Shown: piece by piece, positions 34,961-47,239 of the stretch
How the letters are laid out: every line of letters begins with the position of its first letter
How positions within the stretch are numbered: position 1 is the stretch's first letter
Assembly (NCBI GenBank): GCA_958496175.1
Contig: OY292275.1
Span: forward strand, 23,103,001 to 23,167,000
DNA length: 64,000 nt
Direction of reading: 5' to 3'
DNA from: Sisyra terminalis
Lineage: Eukaryota; Arthropoda; Insecta; Neuroptera; Sisyridae
The notes under the pieces: generated by a model
Seen by the model: only the letters and a program-made list of their open reading frames with translations
Told to the model about the DNA's origin: nothing
Databases searched by the model: none
Translations under genes and position numbers: made by a program

Positions 34961-36894
34961 ATATTTTGAATTGAGCTTGAACTGGCTTTGGAATAATTTT
35001 GATTATATACAGTATACTTACATAAATTATGTATGTTTTTTAGAGCCGCAAAAAAAATGTATTGAAGTTTTTTCTATTGAGAGAAAAATCAGAAAAAAAA
35101 GCTCATCTAAAATGTACAATGTACATTATACATACAAATATTAGGATACGTGTAAACTTAATTTTATTTTTCTCTTAATTTTAACGAAGTTTGATATTTA
35201 TATCTAAAAATATTATAACTGAATTATGATTTAAACTTGTACAAGTACGATGGACAAAAGTTTGACTCTTGAAAATCTTGAATAGATTTATTAAAATGGC
35301 TCTTTATTATTGTCAAGAATTTAATTAAACAATATTTTGAATGGGTATTTTTTGGTATTTTAATTATAAATGTCACCTTTTTTAATTTATTTTAGAGTAA
35401 CACTGAGCTTTACGTTAAACCATATATCTATAACTTGTACCCTTAAGCTCATGACAATTTCATTATCATCTGAATATTTTTTATTTGTTTGAATAAACCA
35501 GTTTTGAAGTTATCTGAGCTTAAAGTGAAAAACATTAAAGTCACGTACTTTTTATTTATGAATTAATTTCGTTTGAGTGCTTTTTTGCAAACTTTTTAAT
35601 GAAGATTTTTTAAGTTAGCCACCCTCATTTTTCTTTTATATAGCAAACCCCAATTCTTGTATATTTATTTATATTTTCTCTACAAAAAGAGCTGAATCAA
35701 TACATACATATTGCCTTATTAAGTATTTACATAAATTTTATAAAACCGAAGAAGTTACAACAAAAGTTTATTCTCTCGAAACATTTCTTAAAAAACGTTC
35801 TGATATTGAAACTCATTTTATTTCAAGAAAATGAATCATAAATATTAAAATTAATTGTTGGAATAATGCAAATTTTTAACACGCGAATCTGTTTAATAAA
35901 TATACAATGTAAATTACGCCAAGAACTGATTAGGTTTGTAAGCCGAGATACTTTCCGAGATAAAGCATGAATTTATTTCAGCATTTAAAACATAAAATTT
36001 AACTTTATGCAAATGATAACGTTGCAACGCACCCTTAAGCGCTCATTATTGCAAAATTGTCGCATCCAGTTATTGTAAATTTTAAAATTTAATTAGAACA
36101 AAAATATTAAGCTAAATGAATTTTTAATTGTGATGTGTTTTTGACTGTTCTTAATAGCAATGAGTTCGATGCTCTAGGTTTAATAAGAAAATTACGAGGA
36201 ATTTAATCTAAATGTTGCCATTGTTTACATGGGAATAAAAAAGATAATTGTTGCAGTTTACGGTTCTTGCTTCGAATACATTTTAAATCAAAACAATATT
36301 ATTAATAAAGAATGGAAAGTAATGAAGATAATTTAAGAATTACAATATCTAATAAGTATACCTATATGATGAATGAGCGATAATCTAAAACCAAAGATGA
36401 ATCACACATATGCGGTCTAGGATAATTAATAATCGTATCGTTTTCTTAATTACGTATGTCATTATATAATTACCTTTCAATAGCATAATTTATTTAAATT
36501 ATTAAGTAAGAAAGGCATAAAAGTAAGAGTACATAAATTAGGTATCAAGTATTGAGTATTTAGCATTATTTATTTTTAAATTACTTTATCCCTAAATGAA
36601 TTATATTTTGACGATTATGAACTAATTATTTTTAAAATCAACCATCTAATTTGATCAAAAATTTGGATCAAACATTTTCGTTTATAATCCAAAAACTTAT
36701 TTTGGAGTAATTTAAAAAAAAAGGCTTCGCAAGCTATATTATCTATAACTGACCCAAAAATATTTGTTTTATAAATCTAATTCAAAGTCATAGATATTCT
36801 AGCTATTTAAAACCTAACATATAAACTCTTATTAAAATAACTCTTATTAACAATTATTAAAATAGTCTAATTTAGGAAATATATTTAACGAAAG
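34961..36894. other. No feature recognised
   Basis: Nearly 2 kb of A+T-rich DNA with no coding signal. I see no copy of the window's repeat families. Confidence 0.5.
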
Positions 36895-37165
36895 TTTAAA
36901 TAAGAAGTATTTTTGACATATCGTTCAGAACCGTATTTCGATTGCCAAGCAAACTTCATCAAGGGTTATGAAGTAGTATTGGATCACTCCCAAACTGCTA
37001 TGTGATGAGCCATGAGATGATATCGTGAGTCATAGCAGGTATGAAGCGATCTAATACTCCTTGATGACTACTAATGAAGCTTGGTAACCGAAATACGTAT
37101 GGCAACACTTCGTAAAAACTTTTTGTTTGAGCTTTTGTACAAATTTTAATTAGATTTCATTATAT
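36895..37165. mobile_element. Foldback MITE, ATACGTATTTCG family, copy 1
   Basis: Left arm CGTATTTCGATTGCCAAGCA then CTTCATCAAGGGTTATGAAG and GTATTGGATC. The right arm reversed reads CGTATTTCGGTTACCAAGCT, CTTCATTAG(T)AGTCATCAAGG and GTATTAGATCGC. The outer parts hold an A+T-rich GTTTAAAT/TTTGTTTGAGC flank shared with the 55-kb copy. Confidence 0.75.
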
Positions 37166-39360
37166 TTTATGTTTTTTAAAACAGTATAAACTAGTTACAG
37201 CCAGCCAAAAAATCGAATTAATCTAATATTTAAAATTTATCTTACATAACTCTAACATTGAATTAGGTAGTATATAAGTATAGGTGTATAGGGATTAAGT
37301 AGTCATTCTTAAGAGTAATTATAGCCGAATCTATCAAATTAAGAAGTTTCTAGTCATATTTAAACGGGAGAATATAGAACATATTAGAACACATAGAACA
37401 TATTCTGTAAAATTCAGTGTCACATTTCATAAATATAAAATATGTTTCTTTGTCCTTTTGCCCGTTTACGATTCGAGGAATAGAAATCTATTGGTCAATT
37501 AAGTATTTTGTTGTAGATAAATTATTCCCTTTAGATATTAGTTTACCTTAACTTAACCTTTTCGATAACAAGCACAGAACGTTAATAATTATAATTTTTG
37601 TAAAAAAATTCCAAAACCTTTACTTCTTTAAGCTAAATCAATTGATCTTTAATAATGATTTTTGCAAATGAAATATAAATATAAACGTTCAACTCGCTAT
37701 GATTGCATTTATGTTAAATTTTCCAACAAAAGGGATTCCAACCAAGAGATTGATTTTTTTTCTTCAAATTTTAATTTATTAAGTCTTAACTATCAAAAGT
37801 TTCAATTTCGCTTTCAAACTGTTATAGATATTTTTTTCCAGCCCAAGTGCAGTATCATTAATTCACGAACAAATAAATAGCATATAGTTGATTCATAAGT
37901 CCTAAGAGTACATTTTTGTAATAGTGTTCTTTTGTATTTATTATTAATATATCGATAAATAAATTAAAGTGCTATCATCTCGCTATCTTTTGTTTTTTGT
38001 TTGGTTCTACAAACTTAGTTTAGAATATTTTGGCTAAACGATAACTGGTAATTCAGTAATTAGATGAAAATTTATATTTCAAATTTGTTAATATTGATTA
38101 TTATATTTATTTTATTGATTATATTTATTTCTGCAAACACAGTATTCTTTTATTAAATCAAGATTTTATATCGAACACTTTTAGCGACGTAAAACAGGCA
38201 TTTTTATGTTATGGCCATTTTTATTTAAGAAAGAGTAATTGAAATTATAGTAAATTGCGTTTAACGTAAAAACGCTTAAGACAAAATATCGTTTACCACA
38301 AAATATAAAAACCACATTCCAGACCAACTGCTAAGTATATATTTCCATGCATTTTTTTTCTTAACACGAAATATAAATCGCTTAACACGATAATATTTTC
38401 CTTATGGGAATGAACAGTCTGGTGCTAAAAATACTATGGAAAAAAATATCATACTATTTTCCAAAAGCTTAATCAATATTTCGTTTATCAAAAACTTGAA
38501 AATTGGTTATATAGTTCTTGTGGTTATTTTTTTTTCATTGATTTTTATTAATTATTTGCATATATAAAAATTAATCTAAGTAAAGAAATGTACTCTAATA
38601 AAATTAATTTTGTTGAATATATGTTATATTTGCAATATTCCTTTACACTAAATTCTTTTAACATTTAAAAACACTTAATTCCGTCAGTTTTGTGTTCAAC
38701 GATTTTCGCAGTAATAAGATATGTACATATGTCTCGAAAGTTAGTGAAACTAATCAATAACATTGTTAACGTATTATTTTATGTTTCGTTGAGGAAGTCG
38801 CGAGTATCAGGTATAAAATTATAGAGATTTGTACAATCTCGTTTAAAGAAACGTTTTGTAGATAAATTTCGTGTATTTGTCTTTTAGAATTGTCCAATTT
38901 TTGCTAATTTCCACATTTTTATTTAAAATATAATTTATTAAACGAGGAAAATTATCATAAAAGATGTTTATTGGAAATTAATTGTAAAATTAGATTTCTA
39001 AGCATTTAGTTTATAAATTATGAGCTAGAATACTTACTCTCTAGGATTCTACCGTCTAAGTTTAATATTTTTATTTATTTTTCCTTAATTTTCGAAATTA
39101 TTTAGCGACGAGGTTTAAATGAAAATATTATTTTTAAACATTGTTAAACCTATTTTTAACAGCATATCTTAAAAACAATAAATCGTAGAATGTTGTAATT
39201 TTGTCATTATGGTTGATACAGTTTATAACTCTGCGGCTTAAACGTTAGATAAAATCGACTGAACTAAAACGCGAGTTTACTTAATGATAAAATTTATAAC
39301 ATTGTCTTTTTAATTGATTTAGAACTCTAGAAAGCTCTAGTTTTTTGTTGCCTTACACAA
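37166..39360. other. No feature recognised
   Basis: A+T-rich. Around 38230-38420 phrases such as GTTTAACGTAAAAACGCTTA and TTAACACGAAATATAAATCG recur loosely, perhaps an old element, but no ends can be set. Confidence 0.45.
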
Positions 39361-39365
39361 ACTGG

Positions 39366-39490
39366 TGTCTTTGGTGACTCTAGGATTAATGAAAATCCGT
39401 AAACCTGAAAATATTAGATTACTTCCTCGTTACGATGCTTGAATTCAGCATCTACCAGTTTCGGAGTAGTGATCTTGATCATTCGTCTAT
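39366..39490 (-). mobile_element. tRNA-derived SINE, decayed copy
   Basis: Reversed, it shows a head remnant with GATCAAGATCACTACTCCGA, then GAATTCAAGCATCG, a body TATTTTCAGGTTTACGGATT and CTAGAGTCACCAAAG. The 3' tail is missing or diverged. Confidence 0.6.
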
Positions 39491-39713
39491 TATTTAGTTT
39501 GAGTAGTTATTTAGTTATAATTAATAGTTATTTAATAATTTTTACTTATGAAAGTATAAAATATGTGTGATATTTGTTTAAAATTAAATTGATAAAATAA
39601 TAAGTTATGTGCTTAAATCAGATTAAGAATAGAAACGATTCTTACTCCTTAATTGTGAACGATACTTTTAATTGCAAAGTTTGCAAAATTCAAAAAATTA
39701 AGAACGATTTGTA

Positions 39714-40350
39714 GGTTCTTCGAAAAGTAATTTCGTTTTAAATTTTTTTATTCTTTTTTTGCCAAAAGCTGATCCAGGGGGTCTTTCGACTTCTTCATTT
39801 GAAGTAAAGATTTTACCGCCTTAAAAATTTTGCAGTGACCAGAAGAATAATAAGCCGAAGGTGCTAAATCTGTAGAATATGATGGGCATGACAGTTTATT
39901 CCATTCAAGTTGTAAAAGCGAGTGATAAAACTTGTATGATATTAAATTTCTCTCCATAATATCATAGGGAACCCACATCGAGCTTCGAGGTTGAACTTAG
40001 GCCGTTCAAGTGGTCATAAACAATTTAATTTGATAAATTTGTCCTCTTACCGATCTCACGAACCGTTATTCATCGGTTTGCATCAACTAATGATTTAATT
40101 GTATCAGCTTCAACTGGTCTTCAAGACCGTAGTGCATCTTCAACATCAAAATTGCCGCATCGAAATTTTGCAAGTAAAATATGAGAAAAATGCTGGTTTT
40201 TGCTCTCCATATATAAAATGACACGAACTATATTTGAAACTACTGCGTAAAATCAATTGAGATTTTTTACGTACAAGCCTTGGTATATAAGCTCTCAAAC
40301 CATACAATGATTATACGGAAAACGAAATTACTTTCCCAATAAGCCATTGG
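39714..40350 (-). pseudogene. Mariner transposon remnant with internal deletion
   Basis: Both ends carry the inverted terminus AAAGTAATTTCGTTTT (left 39727-39742; reversed at the right, 40319-40334), near flanking TA dinucleotides. The minus strand encodes mariner transposase pieces: FRCGNFDVEDALRS and RPVEADTIKSLVDANR of the N-terminal helix-turn-helix part, TVREIGKRTNLSN, then MWVPYDIMERNLIS and STDLAPSAYYSS. The last matches WVPHEL and SPDLAPSDYH of the family. The catalytic stretch between SLLQ and LEWNKL, which should hold the second aspartate box (GDEKW-like), is deleted, and stops and shifts interrupt the rest. It cannot make active transposase; a full mariner is about 1.3 kb, this is 0.64 kb. 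Confidence 0.9.
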
Positions 40351-40387
40351 TATATAAATTTAAATAAAAATAATGACTTCATAAGCC

Positions 40388-40555
40388 TACTGGTGACCGA
40401 GTAGTTAAGATGCCGCTCTAAAACTATTAGGCGTTGGGTTCGATTCTCGTATCGAGCAAATTTTCAATATTTCTAGACTAAGGATTTTTATTAACCCTAG
40501 AGTCGCTAAAAACTTTAGTAGTTATAAAGCAACGGTAAATAACATTTAAAAAAAC
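40388..40555 (+). mobile_element. tRNA-derived SINE, best-preserved full-length plus copy
   Basis: The head resembles a serine/leucine-type tRNA gene: A-box region TGGTGACCGAGTAGTTAAG (40391-40409) and B box GGTTCGATTCT (40437-40447), 27 bp apart. These are internal RNA polymerase III promoter elements. The body TCAATATTTCTAGACTAAGG, ACCCTAGAGTCGCTAAAAAC and tail TTATAAAGCAACGGTAAATA, then an A-rich end, are shared by the other copies. The sequence after the B box does not fold as a tRNA, so this is a SINE and not a tRNA gene. Confidence 0.88.
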
Positions 40556-43115
40556 AACTTTTAAAAAATATGAAATTTAAAAACTTTGACTAAAAACATT
40601 TGTGAAACATTAAATTGATAACCTGAAATATTTAATTAGTATTACTACTTTGTGTTTTACTACCGAATGAAATGTATTCTTTAGTAAATAAGGTTTAAGT
40701 CTGAATATCTACAGTATACTCCTAAGTTTAGCTTAATGTCTATTCGAGTGAAAAGAAGCCATACTGTGCTCAACTTAATTTTTTTCATCTTACATATAAT
40801 TTCCTCAGATATCAATGATAATTTTGCACTGGTACCTAACTTGAAGTTTTCTCAAAAAGTAACCTTTTTTTCGCTAAATGCACTGCTCTGAATTTTCAAA
40901 ATATTATAACGAAATTTCAGAGTTTAATATTGGTTGTTTTAATAAGGTTTTCTTTGATTTTAAATCAATTGACTTATCAAAAGTAGGAATGGTATAACAA
41001 TTCAAAAGGATTTGAAATACAATTCATTATCTTAAGCTTTTTTGGTGGCGAATGTTTGAAATCTTTAAGAAAAATGAACAAATGAAAAATAATAACATAG
41101 TTTTGAGTATACAATTTAATTGATTACAAAATAACTAATTACTTAATCAAATATGTAACAACAATTTCAATTTTTATTTTAATTCTGTATTGATATATTA
41201 TGTTCTCTATTCATTTGGATTATATCTTCAAGTTTTTAATATAATACTTATTATACAGCAACAATAGAGAAAGTATTTTTTTCGTCTAACTTATGTAGAA
41301 AATGAATAATGGAAAATATGGAAAAGTTATGTATCCCTCAATGAAGAAAATAACATTTTCTTTGATTTATGGTAATAGAATTGAATTGTAAAAATATTAA
41401 ATCAAATATTTGTTTTAATTCATTTGTCTGATATTTTAAATTGTAAATTTTGAGACAATATAATATGTTTGTTATCCAAAAGTTTAACTTGATGTACACC
41501 AAAATAACAGAACGTTTAAATTTATAAATTTATCAACTTTATTAACTGGTTGAAATAAAGGAAGATTCAATTTAATAAACTTCTGTAATTCTTATCGAAG
41601 AGACACAAAGGAAGATTAATTAAATGATATTGGAACAAAGGGATGTTCTAATGGCCATTTCAACGGAAAATAGATTTGGCATTAGATAGCCCGAAAGCTT
41701 TCCAATTTATTTCAAGTGAAACCTTTCTCGTTTCCCGCTACTTTTGTCATTCTTGTTTAAAAATGCGAAAATCGAGTTCTTGTATTTCTTCAAATAAAAC
41801 CTATATAATGTGTATTGCTCAATGCAATCGTTATTTTACAATATTGTTACAAAGTCAACGACCTGTAAAACAATTCTTCAAAAGTAAATATTATTTAAAA
41901 AAACAACTTGTACGATTTTCGTCGTTTAAATAAGGCCGTTTATTGAACCGGCTTAATTGATTCAAATTTAAGCTTTAATGAAATAACCGGCGCGATTTAA
42001 TTGGTAGGTACATTAGCTGAATTGAATTTTCAACATTTTCAGTACTGAATTTGGCGAAGATAAACAATAATTGAATTTGCTACGAACAACATTTTCTTTT
42101 TGATCTCTATATGAGATAAAGTTTTAATTGATATACAAACCATTTAATTGTATTTGAAGAAGTTGTTTCATTTAACTTGAGATTCGATTAGATTTTAAAG
42201 AAAAACAAATCATAAAATGTTGGTAAATAAATTGAAAAGAAATACTGAAAAAGTATTATACAATTTCAATTAAATGTATGGAAAATTAATTTGGTTTTCA
42301 CTGTGTATTTAGATGAAAATGGAAAAATTATTTTTCGCCAAATGATAAAATAAATGATGTCGCACAGCGAATTCATGCAGTTGGAAATGATGAGATTGAA
42401 TATTTTTCTGCGATTTTATTCAATCCTGATCATCGTCGCTGTTTTTAATCAATTAGTATCGGTAAATTTGTGGCCACTGTGCAAATTTTTAGCATTCCTG
42501 AATAAGCATCGTTTGATTACCATAACAAATTAAATTGGTATTCTATGAAAATTCTATTTTTTTTTGTACGAAATCGATTCATTTTTCGATATTTTACAGA
42601 CATTGGAGTTTGAGAACGAAGGAAAATTATTTAATTATGAGAAATGTTGAATCTTTCAATTGTGGTTTTTATAATTTAGTTATGCGAATTTGATTCATAT
42701 TGAAAGGACTTTAGAGTTTTTTCATATTTTTAAAAAAAATATTTCTTTTAAATATTTTTATTTGTTTGTTTAGATCTGTGGTTCTTATTCTTATTGGAGG
42801 TACTGACCCCGACCAGTTTTATTTCCCCATTTATCGAACTTTTTCTGAAAATTGGAAAAATAAAATATGATTTCTTTCAAATTCAAAATTAGGTATAATA
42901 TTTATATATAAGTGCCAAAAATGAACAAAATCATAAGAACCCGCCGAACCCTCGAGACTAACTCACCCAACCTCTCGAGTTCAACTGAACCTTAGATATG
43001 ATTTAGATATTTTTTACCTCAGTGTGCAATGTATGGATTATATTTTATTTTTTTAAAAATTAATTTATTACAATTTTTGAGTTAGTATTTTTTTTTTAAG
43101 AAATATGTTTTTTTT
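40556..43115. other. No feature recognised
   Basis: 2.5 kb of A+T-rich DNA. The part 41500-42600 has a more even composition and no repeats, so it could hold conserved non-coding sequence. An acceptor-like TTTTACAG at 42593 is followed by an open but short frame. Confidence 0.45.
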
Positions 43116-43170
43116 TTTTATTTGCCGTCACATTATAACTGCTAAAGTTTTTAACGACTCTTTAAGGTAC
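43116..43170 (-). mobile_element. tRNA-derived SINE, tail fragment
   Basis: Reversed: AAAGAGTCGTTAAAAACTTT then AGCAGTTATAATGTGACGGC. Only the last 50 bp of the family remains. Confidence 0.6.
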
Positions 43171-43648
43171 TTTTGAAATTAAAAATTTTCAATTTGGAAA
43201 TAACTTTTAAATGGACACCAGAAAATTATGACACACAAAAACATAATTATAAAAATGCATTACTAGAAGACTCCACTCTCTGCTCGCTTTGCTCACTAGC
43301 ATCTACAGCCGCCGTTCGCTTCATTCATGAAGCCTAGCTTTCATCAAGTAAAATTATTCAAGTTAACAGTTCAATATATCATATATTATACATACTTTAA
43401 CTATATTGATAACTAATGGTTACATTTTATTTAATAAGTTATATTTCACATAGTATAACTAATAACGAAGGATTCTGTACTGTTTAACATTTATAAATAT
43501 TTTATTTGATATTAATGTTTTTAAGCTTCTATTAAGGTAATAAGAAAATCAGTCTAATTGACAAAAGTTGATATACGTAAGGTTCTCAGATATAGCTAAG
43601 GCTGTACTTCCCGCGTCTATATCAAAACAATAGTTAATTTTTGTTGTT
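43171..43648. other. Between two SINE copies, no feature recognised
   Basis: A short mixed-composition stretch at 43260-43350 (CTCTGCTCGCTTTGCTCACT) is the only part that stands out. No family recognised. Confidence 0.4.
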
Positions 43649-43809
43649 GTTAATAATCGTAGCTTTATAACTACCAAGGCTTTTAGCAAGTCTAGGGTTA
43701 ATTAAGAACTGTAAATCAAGAAATATTGAAAATATGCTTAAAACGATGCTCGAATTTAGTCCCTATTAGTTTTTGGAGTGGCCACCTTGACCACTCGGCC
43801 ACCAGTATG
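43649..43809 (-). mobile_element. tRNA-derived SINE, full length
   Basis: Reversed it opens TACTGGTGGCCGAGTGGTCA then AGGTGGCCACTCC, a well-preserved A-box region. The body TTTTCAATATTTCTTGATTT and tail CTAGACTTGCTAAAAGCC then TTATAAAGCTACGATTATTA follow. The B box is degraded. Confidence 0.88.
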
Positions 43810-44494
43810 GGGGCCACCAGGCAGTATGTTGTAGAAATACAAACGTTTAAATTTCAAAAACAGTTCTCTTAACAGTAGTTAATTTTTTGCATTATATCAG
43901 TATATTTAATTGATGAAATAAAGAAATAAAGTATTCCATTTCAATTATGAAATGGTTCTAAAAATTTTAATCTTTTAAAAGATAAAAAGAAGAGTTGCTT
44001 TTCTTAAGTCTTACTTTTTAAGATAAAGTTTAAACATTAAAGGGCTTTGTAATTAAGGGAATTAAGTGAACATTTACTTTATTTTTTTTGGTGCTCTTTC
44101 ATAAGTATTTGAAAAATCGTTTTAAGTCTCAAAAAATATATAATTGCTCGCTTATTTTCCTCTTTTTTTACAACTATTTGACTTTTTTTATTGTTTTCTA
44201 TTTATTTTTGATAATACACTTCGAAAATTAAAACCAAAGTGCAAGGAGTACATCCATTGTTGTAATTAACTTAGTCAATTTTCAGTAAAACTTTTGAAAT
44301 ATCAGATTATTTATTTGATTTATTTTGGCTAAAATAATGTGTTTAATGCTAAGCGTTTACCTACAGGTATTTCATCCATTTCAGCTACAAAGTCTAAAAA
44401 TATTCCATCAAAGCTCACTTGTAGATTTTGTACAACTTTCAATTTCTATTATTGTGAAAAGCAAAAAAAAAAAAGTAGTTTATTGACTAAGATA
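43810..44494. other. No feature recognised
   Basis: A+T-rich, no coding or repeat signal noticed. Confidence 0.5.
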
Positions 44495-44640
44495 GATATT
44501 TCCATTGCCAAGCATCTTCATCAGTGGTCATCAAGTATTATTGGATCGCTCCGTATCGTTATGGAGTAATATATAGTTTTAAGTTTACTTTTGTAAACTA
44601 TATTTCTTAAATTAGACTACAATATACTTTTTCTATTATT
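44495..44640. mobile_element. Foldback MITE, ATACGTATTTCG family, internally deleted copy
   Basis: Left-arm sequence (ATTGCCAAGCATCTTCATCA, GGTCATCAAGTATTATTGGA, TCGCTCC) jumps directly to the outer right flank (AACTATATTTCTTAAATTAG, ACTACAATATACTTT) seen in the 55-kb copy. The right arm is gone. Confidence 0.6.
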
Positions 44641-47239
44641 AAGACAATGTAAACTGTTAAAAGTCAGTTTAAAATTACAGAAATAACAACTAAAAAGTTT
44701 ATTCTTACTTAAACTATATGAAAACTTTCGTTTAAATTTTGGAAACAAACTAGCGATTTGTAAAATTTACTAGATCCTAATTTTTGACAGGTTACGAAAA
44801 AAGAAAACACCAGAAGATGAAATTATCGTTTTTGTCTGCAAAAAGTATATACTGTTGTTTAACAAAATTTTATGTTTTTCATGTTCTTTCAAAATTGATA
44901 TTGGCAGGGTTGACTGCATTTTTTTCTTATATCTTAATAAATTTAATAATATGAAAGCAGTGGAAGTTAGTCTGTTCGAATGTTTGTTGCTTTTTTATGT
45001 AAAAACAAAATAATTTTTTGTGCAAAATATGACTAATAGAAATCGAAGTTGAAATTATTTCTAGAAGAGAGATGACCTTTTGCTTTTTTTCGTTTTTCGT
45101 TTGTTTTCAACAAAATGAGATTTGGTTCAGTTAAGCTTAATTACTTATTTAACTTCTTATCTTGTATTAAGCTTCATTACTTTGTTCCAAAAAAAAAAAC
45201 AAATTCAAACTACCTTCACTTGAATGAAAATATTCCCCTAAAAAGAAATGAAAAAACAGTAGAGAGTTCTCTTCTAAAAATATTTTACATGTTGAGTTCG
45301 GAAGCTAATGAGGGATGGTAAATACTTGGATCCCAGAAAAGGAAATACAATTGAGCTTAAATATAATAAATATGACCTTTTGTGTCATAAACTGGCAATA
45401 TTTAACATACATGCAGATTTAATTATGAATATTAATTTTATCGATAAAATTGTGAATATATAAAAGATGAATATTTGTTTAAAGTACAAATCTTTAGTTT
45501 ATATTTGTCACAGGACTAGAATATATGTTATACTTTGTTACAAGTTGGTGACAAAAAATTTAAATTTTTTTTTTTTGAAGTACCAACTTTGACTCTTTAT
45601 ATTATGCAGGCGATTTACAAAGCAGAAAATTGTAACAATTTTCGTATAGATATTTTGTGAATGTTTTTATCTCCAACTTTTATGTCAGGTTTTTCTTCTT
45701 GCAAATGAAAAATATTTTCGGTGGAAAGTATTGTACAAAGATGAAATTACAAGTATTAACTTATACAAAAACATTGCAAAAGTAAATTTGTTAGAAAATG
45801 ATTTTAGTCTTAAAGACGAATCATTTTTAAAAAATTGTTAACATTCAATGCGTATACTATGCAACTGCTTGAATTCGATATATAAATTAAATTCTTTTTT
45901 TATTTCAAATTATATCACATGAAAAATAGAATTTCACATATGATTTGATACAACGAACAAAATACATACATACCGAGAAAAATAAACTTTTATAAAGTAT
46001 CGTATATTTCAAACAGAATATAAAACGGCTCGTGCATATTTCTTTAATATTTCAACTCGTCTTCTCTGTAATAATATTCGAAAAATAGCAATTTTGTATT
46101 TTTATTTCAAGAATATTACAACAAAGTAGGTAAATAAAAACGAATGTAAATTTCAGTAGATATCTTTTATGTGTTCTTTAGCTTTGAATATGATACTGGA
46201 TTTCCTTTATATCATCGCTATAAGAACAAAATAAGAGTTAAGCTCCACTTATAAAAATAAAGATCATTTGAAGTATATTTGAAGATGAAAGTTGGGATTT
46301 CATACGAGTATGCGTTTTGCAATTTAAATTAATGATTAAGAATTTAGTTTAAGCGGTTTGAGCTAGAATATTTGAATAGAAGTGCATATTACCATTTACG
46401 ATGAGGGTGACTGAATCTCTCTGAAAGACTGTAGGAAAAGGACCATTTGTACTTGGTTCCCTTTGGATTATGAGTTTGAATTGTGCCGATTGTTCATATA
46501 CGCACATACAATCTGTAATCGATTTTCATTATTCTTGCAAATAGAAGCAATGGAATGGAAAAAGCATGTCTAGTAATATGTTCCATCGAGGGAAGAATCG
46601 CAGCATGAATAATATGTATTGATTGTTCCATGTCGTAATGTACAGTCGATTAAAACTATTTGTTATATTCAAATAGATTGACATATTTTTTTTATTTTCC
46701 ATTCAAAAAGTTCTTCTCTTTGTTGCGGAAAACAAGGAGATATTACAATTTAAATAGTATCAATTTTCTGTTATTTTTTGACGTAATAGAATGCGTCAAT
46801 ATCGACAACAGATGCTTGCAATTTTGTTTTAAATTGTACTCGTTTTATAAAAATGATAGTAATTTTCTTTTTTAAATAATCGAATACCATCATAATTTAT
46901 CAGGATTAATTTGTTTCAAAGAATTAATCACGGTTGAAAAATTGCATCTCATAAATATTTTTTTTTGTTTATTTATTGTAATCAGCTATTAAAAAGTTAG
47001 GTAATTTTAACGACAATTAATTCATATGATTCTCTTTACATATGATGATTCGATGGAAGATGGAATAAATAATAGCTGTTTATTGTTTTCAGAAGAAATT
47101 GTTTCGATTTTCACAAAAAGCGTTAGATAAATAGTTTTTCAGTATATGTTCGATTTTATTATAGGGGTGTACTTATCGGAAACGCCACCGAGAGCAAACC
47201 TCAAAGATATTCTAAGTATAAAAAAAGAAAAGAAAACCC
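44641..47239. other. No feature recognised
   Basis: 2.6 kb without repeats recognised. The segment 46380-46660 has a more balanced composition but no long frame; possibly conserved non-coding DNA. Confidence 0.45.

Noticed and set aside
40391..40447. Possible tRNA gene (A and B boxes present)
   Set aside because: No acceptor stem closes around it, and the sequence continues into a body shared with many repeats, so it is a SINE head.
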